A DNA stretch of 11,142 nt from an uncultured Lautropia sp. Lineage in GTDB: Bacteria > Pseudomonadota > Gammaproteobacteria > Burkholderiales > Burkholderiaceae_E. The notes beneath the pieces are model-generated. The model saw only the letters and a program-made list of their open reading frames with translations. It had not been told where the DNA came from and searched no databases. The translations under genes and the position numbers were made by a program. Shown piece after piece: positions 6,949 through 11,142 of the stretch. How positions within the stretch are numbered: the stretch's first letter is position 1; each line of letters opens with the position of its first letter. The stretch spans positions 1 to 11,142 of the forward strand of contig CALIXC010000239.1 of the NCBI GenBank assembly GCA_938046755.1. Reading direction: 5' to 3'.

Positions 6949-7029
6949 GCGAAGCCAGGGGAAGGCCGACACGGCGACTTCGATAGCCGTTAGACTGGGG
7001 CGCCAGGTACACCTCGTGTTTTTCCTGCT

Positions 7030-7055
7030 GGATGCGGGCCCCCTGGCCCGCATCC
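7030..7055. terminator. strong 11-bp hairpin between nhaC and the VIT gene
   Basis: GGATGCGGGCC (7030-7040), a CCCT loop, then GGCCCGCATCC (7045-7055) form a perfect 11-bp stem. It is 82 bp past the nhaC stop and 67 bp before the VIT start. No T-run follows on the plus strand, though a T-run lies just before the stem (about 7019-7023). It could be a transcript 3'-end stabiliser, a terminator of non-classical type, or part of the VIT leader. The rest of 6949-7122 shows no clear promoter. Confidence 0.5.
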
Positions 7056-7122
7056 CGAAGCGGCCCACCACAGACCACTGTCCGGAAACCACCTTCCCCC
7101 AACCTCACCTCACCCTGTCGCC

Positions 7123-7824
7123 ATGTCCCGCAGCATCCATCCCGAACGCCACTACAGCAGTCGCAACAACTGGCTCCGCGCCGGGGTCCTGGGGGCCAAC
7201 GACGGGCTGATTTCCACCGCCAGCCTGCTGATGGGTCTGGTGGCTGGCGGCGCCGACGGACGCACGCTCGTGCTCTCGGGCATTGCCGCCCTGGTGGCGG
7301 GTGCCGTCTCCATGTCGGCCGGCGAATACGTCTCGGTCTCCAGCCAGTCCGACACCGAACGGGCCGACCTAGCCAAGGAGCGCCAGGAACTGGACCGCAA
7401 CCCCGAGGCTGAGCTGCGCGAGCTGGCCAGCATCTATGAAGGCCGGGGCCTGGACCACGCGCTGGCCCGTCAGGTAGCCGAGGCGCTCACCCGACACGAC
7501 GACCTTCAGGCCCACGCCCGTGACGAGATCGGGCTGAGCGAAACCATCGACACCAACCCCTTGCAGGCCGCCTGGGCCTCCGCGCTGGCCTTCATCTGCG
7601 GCGCCATTCTGCCGGTGCTGGTGGTCGTCATCCTGCCCATCTACGTGATGCTGCCGGCTCTGGCCATCAGCACCCTGGCCGGACTGGCCGGCCTGGGCTG
7701 GCTGTCGGCACGTCTGGGCGGCGCCCCGGTCGGACGAGCCATAGGTCGACTGGTGGGCTGGGGCGTCATCGCCCTGCTGGCCACCTACCTGGTCGGCGAC
7801 ATGGCCAGCAGCGTCTTCCTCTGA
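7123..7824 (+). CDS. VIT family (VIT1/CCC1-type) iron/manganese transporter
   Basis: This 233-residue membrane protein belongs to the VIT1/CCC1 family, whose studied members move Fe2+ or Mn2+ out of the cytosol. The hallmark N-terminal segment LRAGVLGANDGLISTASLL (residues 18-36) and the second-helix motif AVSMSAGEYVSVSSQSD (61-77) are intact. An acidic hydrophilic helical loop (about 78-142, rich in Glu, Asp and His) corresponds to the family's cytosolic metal-binding region. Three hydrophobic segments follow (about 147-172, 174-194 and 208-228), giving the usual five-helix plan. There is no ferritin-like domain. No Shine-Dalgarno precedes the ATG; the leader is C-rich. It converges with roxA. 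Likely role is metal export, perhaps manganese or iron; the metal cannot be decided from sequence. Confidence 0.93.
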   Translation: MSRSIHPERHYSSRNNWLRAGVLGANDGLISTASLLMGLVAGGADGRTLVLSGIAALVAGAVSMSAGEYVSVSSQSDTERADLAKERQELDRNPEAELRELASIYEGRGLDHALARQVAEALTRHDDLQAHARDEIGLSETIDTNPLQAAWASALAFICGAILPVLVVVILPIYVMLPALAISTLAGLAGLGWLSARLGGAPVGRAIGRLVGWGVIALLATYLVGDMASSVFL

Positions 7825-7846
7825 TTCGGGGCTCCCTGGCCCTCAG

Positions 7847-7888
7847 CAGCCCCCGTGGGCAACCGTGGGCCAGTCTTACCGGGGGCTG
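7847..7888. terminator. hairpin between convergent VIT gene and roxA
   Basis: CAGCCCCCG (7847-7855) pairs perfectly with CGGGGGCTG (7880-7888), a 9-bp stem with a 24-nt loop, starting 22 nt after the VIT stop. A weak T-rich stretch (GTCTTTCC) follows on the plus strand. The loop region carries a tandem copy of CCGTGGGC (7853-7860 and 7863-7870), and an alternative stem GGGGCT/AGCCCC overlaps the left arm. Its place between convergent genes supports a terminator role. Confidence 0.55.
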
Positions 7889-7899
7889 GTCTTTCCCGT

Positions 7900-7934
7900 C
7901 AGGCTGACATCCCCTTCCTAGGGCGCTCAGCCTG
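7900..7934. terminator. second hairpin between convergent VIT gene and roxA
   Basis: CAGGCTGA (7900-7907) pairs with TCAGCCTG (7927-7934), an 8-bp stem with a 19-nt loop, 34 bp past the roxA stop when read on the minus strand. An overlapping CCTAG/CTAGG pairing could compete. There is no T-run, but as the first stem after roxA it may end or stabilise that transcript. Confidence 0.4.
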
Positions 7935-7968
7935 CTAGGGATTCGTACGGCATCAGCCCTCGCCGGGC

Positions 7969-9234
7969 TTACTCGTCGTCCCCGGTGTCCTCGTCATACA
8001 GGCCGTCGTCCTCGACCTCATACGCACCGTCCTCATCCATCGGCGCATAGTGGCCTGCCTCGGCCAGCCGCTGCACCAGGCCACGCCCGGCAGGCGACAG
8101 CGCACCCAGTGCATGGGCGTCGATCTGGGTCGCCGCGCAGATGCGCGCCGCATCGTCTGCCGACTCGCATGCCCAGTCCCGTCCATTGGCAAAGATCTGG
8201 GCCTTACCTGCCGCCGTGCGCCGCCACGCCATGCGTGAATACGGATGCCGCTCCCACACCACGCCTTCAGCCACGCTCTCGGCCACTGACAGGGAACTGG
8301 CCGTTTCGGCCGACGGCGACTGCCCCACCGCTACCCGATAGCTGGAAATGAAGCGGCCGAACCACTCGGCAAAGCGCTCGGGATCGTCCATCTTCAGTGC
8401 CTGCATCGCCGTCCAGGCCCGATCCAGTGCCGGCCGATCGATCTCGTAGGCATCGGCCGGCAGCTGCACGTCGGCATCACCGTAGCGCAGCGACTCGTCG
8501 GCATCGAAGGTCAGCACATCAATGTAGTCCTCCAGCAGCTCGGCACTGGAAGGCGCCCGAAAGCCCACCGAGATCGTCAGACAGGCATTCACTGCCACGC
8601 CGTGGTGCGGCACCCCCGGCGGCAGGTACAGCATGTCGCCCGGATCCAGTACCCAGTCGCAGTCCGGATCGAAATGCTTCAGCAGCCGCAGCGGCACATC
8701 GTCCCGGTAAGCGGTGTCCGGATTCGGGCGGCTGTCGATCATCCAGCGCCGCTGACCCACTCCCTGCACCAGGAACACATCGTAGTTGTCGATATGCGCA
8801 CCCACATTGCCACCCCGGGCGGCAAAGCTCACCATCACGTCGTCCATCCGCCACGCCGGCAGGAAGCGGAAATGCTCCAGCAGCGCCCGCACGTCAGCAT
8901 CCCACTTGTCCACATCCTGCACAAGCAACGTCCAGTCGTGGTCCGGCATGCCGGGAAACTCGGCCTCGTCGAACGGCCCGGTCCGCAGCGTCCACTTGTC
9001 GGTGGCTGGATCATGGCTCACCAGCCGTCCCAGCGAACCCTCCTCGCACGACAGCCCCGCCAGATCCTCCGGCTGGATCGGCGACTTGAAACCAGGAAAC
9101 GCCCTGCGAATCAGCACCGGCCGCTTCTGCCAATAGTCACGCAGGAAGCGCTTGGGCGGCATGCCCAGGAGGAAAGACCCTTCAGCCGCATCGATTTCCA
9201 GCGGCGGCAGTGCCGACGTCGAAGATTGGGTCAT
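7969..9234 (-). CDS. roxA: cupin-type ribosomal protein 3-hydroxylase (RoxA/YcfD family)
   Basis: RoxA (YcfD) is a 2-oxoglutarate- and Fe(II)-dependent JmjC/cupin oxygenase; the E. coli enzyme hydroxylates an arginine of ribosomal protein L16. The 421-residue protein has the family start FLLGMPPKRFLRDYWQKRPV (21-40). The metal-binding HxD is in VGAHIDNYDVFLVQGVGQRR (His147, Asp149) and the distal His is in LPPGVPHHGVA (about His210). The C-terminal half corresponds to the winged-helix region of the family. It is longer than the 373-residue E. coli protein, partly because of a highly acidic tail (about residues 399-421, mostly Asp and Glu). The ATG is preceded by AAGGA about 9 nt upstream, flanked by a TCTGCAA repeat. 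It is transcribed alone toward the VIT gene. Target assignment to L16 is by family only. Confidence 0.92.
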   Translation of the reverse strand: MTQSSTSALPPLEIDAAEGSFLLGMPPKRFLRDYWQKRPVLIRRAFPGFKSPIQPEDLAGLSCEEGSLGRLVSHDPATDKWTLRTGPFDEAEFPGMPDHDWTLLVQDVDKWDADVRALLEHFRFLPAWRMDDVMVSFAARGGNVGAHIDNYDVFLVQGVGQRRWMIDSRPNPDTAYRDDVPLRLLKHFDPDCDWVLDPGDMLYLPPGVPHHGVAVNACLTISVGFRAPSSAELLEDYIDVLTFDADESLRYGDADVQLPADAYEIDRPALDRAWTAMQALKMDDPERFAEWFGRFISSYRVAVGQSPSAETASSLSVAESVAEGVVWERHPYSRMAWRRTAAGKAQIFANGRDWACESADDAARICAATQIDAHALGALSPAGRGLVQRLAEAGHYAPMDEDGAYEVEDDGLYDEDTGDDE

Positions 9235-9272
9235 TGCAGATCATCCTTTGCAGAAACCATCGGAAACAATTC

Positions 9273-9314
9273 ATTTTACCGGCAGGAGGGGACCAGGGTC
9301 CGTCCCCCTCTGCC
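9273..9314 (-). promoter_or_regulatory. candidate roxA promoter with overlapping inverted repeat
   Basis: On the minus strand TAAAAT (9278-9273) is a 5/6 match to a -10 box and lies 38 bp before the roxA start. No good -35 exists at 17 bp. Instead the -35 position falls inside an inverted repeat whose arms 9281-9293 and 9302-9314 pair at 12 of 13 positions (one G-U, one A-C mismatch) around an 8-bp centre. This could be an operator or activator site. Confidence 0.4.
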
Positions 9315-9414
9315 ATGCCACCACTCAAGCCACTACCCAAACCTCCGCTCAAACCTCCTGTTCCACCCCCCCGTCCCTCTGAACCACCCACGTTCAACAC
9401 GGCCTCGACACGAG

Positions 9415-9437
9415 CCCCTCCACCCTCTGGCCCTCCC
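9415..9437 (-). other. G-quadruplex motif upstream of roxA
   Basis: The minus strand carries four runs of at least three G: GGG-A-GGG-CCAGA-GGG-TGGA-GGGG, a canonical motif with loops of 1, 5 and 4 nt. It lies about 180-200 nt upstream of roxA on the roxA coding strand. Further G-runs, including one of seven G near 9366-9372, follow toward the gene. Folding is not proven. Confidence 0.55.
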
Positions 9438-9468
9438 TGCGCTTCCGGCCCCATCGACATCCGGATTT

Positions 9469-9576
9469 GTAAATACACAGTGCGAAGCTGCCTCGGATCA
9501 CGCCGCTGACTTCATGTCCGATTCAGGAATACAGCGATATCCACACCACGATCTGCGCAAACACCGGTAAATACAC
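9469..9576 (+). repeat. two direct copies of GTAAATACAC
   Basis: GTAAATACAC is found at 9469-9478 and again at 9567-9576, 98 bp apart, in the AT-richer part of the gene-poor region. Both are preceded within a few bases by CCGG. There is no inverted-repeat flank or target duplication that would identify a mobile element. Confidence 0.4.
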
Positions 9577-9649
9577 GACGCATTGCATCAATGAACATGC
9601 CACGAACCATGATTTTCGACATATCTAAACAACAAATCATCAAGTTCAT
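9512..9649 (-). CDS. candidate small ORF, 45 residues, unknown
   Basis: An ATG at 9649 follows AGGTGG with a 5-nt spacer, an acceptable ribosome-binding site, and opens a 45-codon frame ending in TGA at 9512. The translation starts MNLMICCLDMSKIMVRGM and ends with DRGVDIAVFLNRT. It is Met-rich with a mixed, non-repetitive composition, unlike the low-complexity shadow frames around it. An in-frame stop lies about 20 nt upstream, so it is not the tail of a longer frame. Its base composition is lower in GC than neighbouring genes, which would fit transferred or decayed DNA. I recognise no family. It may simply be chance. Confidence 0.2.
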   Translation of the reverse strand: MNLMICCLDMSKIMVRGMFIDAMRRVFTGVCADRGVDIAVFLNRT

Positions 9650-9869
9650 GGATACCACCTGCTCCGTTTAGGGCTGATACGCTGACGTCCAAGTCCAACG
9701 AAGGCCCCAGCAATAAGCCTTCTGCGGAACAACCGGCACGGATGACACCGCTGACAGGCGGGCCGCTGCTGCCGGGGCCGGAACCGCCGTGGCGGCTGGG
9801 AGACCCGGTCCACAATTAGAAAGAGCTGGAGACCGTCGGCTTCTTATCAGACTCTCACTCGACCGACGA

Positions 9870-9903
9870 GCGGGGCGCGGTGTTCAGAGCCACTGCGCCC
9901 CGC
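9870..9903. other. 13-bp GC-rich hairpin in gene-poor region
   Basis: GCGGGGCGCGGTG (9870-9882), the loop TTCAGAGC (9883-9890) and CACTGCGCCCCGC (9891-9903) form a 13-bp stem with a single G-U wobble on the plus strand. It is the longest stem in the window. There is no T-run on either side. It may be the end of an untranslated RNA, a protein-binding site or a structural remnant. Confidence 0.55.
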
Positions 9904-9934
9904 GGCCCATTCCATACGCTATCCGCAAGGCCCG

Positions 9935-9962
9935 CCGCATGTGCTGCATCCGCATGTGCTGC
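9935..9962 (+). repeat. 13-bp tandem repeat with 15-bp period
   Basis: CCGCATGTGCTGC occurs at 9935-9947 and, after an AT spacer, again identically at 9950-9962. The 15-bp period keeps reading frame, but no believable protein spans it. It may mark a recent slippage duplication or a paired binding site. Confidence 0.6.
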
Positions 9963-10146
9963 GCCTTGGACATGCGCCACACCCCAAGATGTGGTCGCAC
10001 GCGAATTAGACAGTTCTCTGACGTCGACGTGGAGCAAGACCTCAGAGGGCGCGCTGTGCCTGTCTACGCAGCTCACATGCTGAGGGGCTTCACACGAGCC
10101 CACGAGGGCACGTTCCCCGGCTACAGCCCCACGGCACAGCTATCAT

Positions 10147-10152
10147 TAGAAT
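10147..10152 (+). promoter_or_regulatory. possible -10 element of the flavodoxin-like gene
   Basis: TAGAAT (10147-10152) matches a -10 box at 5 of 6 positions and would start transcription near 10159, about 27 nt before the ATG. There is no recognisable -35 at a normal distance, so this is weak. Confidence 0.25.
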
Positions 10153-10185
10153 CCCTTTCCCGCTCCACGTCCGGACTGCACCACG

Positions 10186-10716
10186 ATGACGGTATCGTCC
10201 ATCTTCCCGCCTACCCGCACCCTCATCGTCTACTTCTCGTTCACCGGCAACACCCAGACGGTCGCCCGGCTGCTGCAGAAGCACACTGGCGCCACACTGA
10301 TGGCCCTGGAACGCCCGGCCGACTACCTGCTGGGGCTGGACGATGACGAGGACGGCCCCGAGCCGCTGGAGCCCGACCAGGTCAACCTGTCCGACTACGA
10401 TCTGGTCTTTCTGGGCTTTCCCATCTGGACCAGCCAACTGCCGGCCTCCGTGGAAAGCTGGCTGGGCGAACACACGCTCGCCAGCCAAACCGTTGCCCCC
10501 TTCTGCACCCACAGCGGTCCCGGCCCCGGCCAGGCCTTCGACACCCTGCGCACGCTCTGCCCTGACGCGCGACTGCTGTCCCCCCTGGCCCTACTGGGCG
10601 GTGTCGAAGAAGATGGCGTCCTCTACCCGCTGGAAGACGAGCAACTGGCCGAGGCCGAACGGCAGCTTCAGGCCTGGGCCGATACCGTGACAGCATCCGC
10701 CGGAACGCCGAGCTGA
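10186..10716 (+). CDS. flavodoxin-like FMN-binding protein
   Basis: The 176-residue protein has a flavodoxin-like fold. RTLIVYFSFTGNTQTVARLL (residues 11-30) is the first strand and the FMN phosphate-binding loop (SFTGNT). YDLVFLGFPIWTSQLPASVE (71-90) carries the hydrophobic-aromatic loop that contacts the flavin, and VAPFCTHSGPGPGQAFDTLR (103-122) is the third flavin-contact region. This pattern fits the Flavodoxin_4-type family of small flavoproteins rather than classical electron-carrier flavodoxin. A family member would bind FMN and take part in redox chemistry in the cytoplasm; the partner is unknown. The ATG has no Shine-Dalgarno but is preceded by CACCACG, shared with the next gene. 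That gene begins 72 bp downstream on the same strand, so an operon is likely. The segment before the core (residues 1-10) is short, which supports this start. Confidence 0.88.
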   Translation: MTVSSIFPPTRTLIVYFSFTGNTQTVARLLQKHTGATLMALERPADYLLGLDDDEDGPEPLEPDQVNLSDYDLVFLGFPIWTSQLPASVESWLGEHTLASQTVAPFCTHSGPGPGQAFDTLRTLCPDARLLSPLALLGGVEEDGVLYPLEDEQLAEAERQLQAWADTVTASAGTPS

Positions 10717-10788
10717 TTTCTCCCACCCTCCCGCCACTTCCTGCCCTTCCTTCCCGGACCATCCCGCCCTATCCCCAGGCACACCACG

Positions 10789-11142
10789 ATGAAAGAAGTT
10801 CTTACCCTGATCGGCATCGGCCCCGCCACCGAAACCGTCGCCCGCGCCCTGGGCACTGACAGACAACTGGTCCTGGCCGATCTGCAGGTTGGCAGCCACA
10901 CCACCCCGGAAGACAGCAGCAACGACACCGCCCGTCCTGCCAGTGCCGCAGAAGATCTGGCCAATATCCTGCGCCGTGCCGGCATCAAGTCACGCAGCTC
11001 CCGGGTGGACCTAAACGACGCCGAATCAGTGCAGGCCCTCATCCAGTACGCCGAGCGACTGGGCCAGCCTGCAGGCGCCTGGCTGCTGGATCCGGCCCCC
11101 GGTGCGGCCAGCCCCATCGTCGCCATCGACCTGGCCGCCACC
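10789..11142 (+). CDS. short-chain dehydrogenase/reductase-like protein, 3' end cut off
   Basis: The first 118 residues are visible. The start MKEVLTLIGIGPATETVARA, a following strand ending in an acidic residue (QLVLADL), the pattern RRAGIKSRSSRVDLNDAESV (about 62-81) and the end PIVAIDLAAT match an SDR subgroup of Rossmann-fold NAD(P)-dependent oxidoreductases. The cofactor signatures are altered. The usual glycine-rich GGIGxA is GIGPATET, and the position of the N-A-G motif after strand 4 reads LLDPAPG. Substrate is unknown, and the catalytic Ser-Tyr-Lys region lies beyond the window. The start is supported by comparison with the family; only a weak CAGG precedes it. It probably forms an operon with the flavodoxin-like gene 72 bp upstream. 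Confidence 0.75.
   Translation, partial: MKEVLTLIGIGPATETVARALGTDRQLVLADLQVGSHTTPEDSSNDTARPASAAEDLANILRRAGIKSRSSRVDLNDAESVQALIQYAERLGQPAGAWLLDPAPGAASPIVAIDLAAT

Larger units (their letters stand above)
9235..10185. other. 951-bp region without a convincing gene
   Basis: Between roxA and the flavodoxin-like gene I find no recognisable protein. Open frames here are low-complexity (Gly-rich or Pro-rich), or Arg/His/Cys-rich with no family resemblance. Base composition is uneven. About 9312-9440 is G-poor on the plus strand. Positions 9581-9660 have 30 G/C in 80 bases by hand count, well below neighbouring genes. About 9720-9910 is GC-rich with many possible stems. Recognisable items are listed separately: a roxA promoter candidate, a G-quadruplex motif, a 45-codon ORF, a 13-bp hairpin and short repeats. 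Small stems also occur at 9700-9722 (GAAGGC/GCCTTC) and 9827-9866 (CGTCGG/CCGACG). A 10-bp palindrome ACGTCGACGT is at 10021-10030. It may be a decayed gene, an island scar or an untranslated RNA region. Confidence 0.6.

Noticed and set aside
9182..9478. 98-codon minus-strand Gly-rich frame overlapping the roxA start
   Set aside because: It begins at GTG without a ribosome-binding site. The Gly content comes from the G-rich tract, and the frame runs into roxA in a different frame.
9588..9815. 75-codon minus-strand frame in the gene-poor region
   Set aside because: I see no ribosome-binding site and no family resemblance. It overlaps the 45-codon candidate, which has a better start.
9235..10185. 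Mobile element or CRISPR array in the gene-poor region
   Set aside because: There is no transposase or integrase fragment, no terminal inverted repeats, and the repeats are only two-copy and irregularly spaced.
9789..10346. 185-codon plus-strand frame before and into the flavodoxin-like gene
   Set aside because: It is Arg/His/Cys-rich with no family resemblance and overlaps the real gene in another frame.

Overview
The window looks like chromosomal DNA of a high-GC betaproteobacterium, most likely Burkholderiales. The ornithine cyclodeaminase closely resembles, from memory, the Pseudomonas putida enzyme, and the glutamyl-tRNA synthetase has a typical Burkholderiales sequence. There is no rRNA, CRISPR array, insertion sequence or phage gene. 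The organism assignment comes from protein resemblance only.

Layout. On the minus strand, gltX (925-2397) is followed by aroC (1-889, running off the left edge), probably as one operon. Divergent from gltX is a complete tRNA-Val(CAC) unit with promoter, gene and intrinsic terminator (2472-2662). A DUF924 gene (2790-3353) converges with an Lrp/AsnC-type regulator (3372-3794). The regulator diverges, across 430 bp, from ornithine cyclodeaminase (ocd, 4225-5274). That gap holds a strikingly AT-rich block with phased repeats and then a leader that can fold. Downstream are an NhaC-type Na+/H+ antiporter (5482-6948) and a VIT-family metal transporter (7123-7824). A hairpin-rich convergent gap separates these from roxA, a ribosomal-protein hydroxylase on the minus strand (7969-9234). 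After it come 951 bp with no convincing gene (9235-10185), holding a possible roxA promoter with an inverted repeat, a G-quadruplex motif, a 45-codon candidate ORF, a 13-bp hairpin and short repeats. The window ends with a flavodoxin-like gene (10186-10716) and the start of an atypical short-chain dehydrogenase-like gene (10789 to the right edge).

How the genes may work together. The clearest functional unit is the regulator / ocd / NhaC group. Lrp/AsnC proteins often sense amino acids and control a divergent catabolic gene, and OCD converts ornithine to proline and ammonia. The antiporter may support ion balance or amino-acid exchange for this pathway, but that is inference. gltX, tRNA-Val and roxA all serve translation, though only gltX and aroC look co-transcribed. 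The flavodoxin-like and dehydrogenase-like genes are probably co-transcribed and may form a small redox pair.

I found no clearly new multi-gene system. The observations most worth checking are the ocd control region (repeats about four helical turns apart plus a foldable leader), the roxA upstream region, and the dehydrogenase-like protein, which lacks the normal cofactor and N-A-G motifs.
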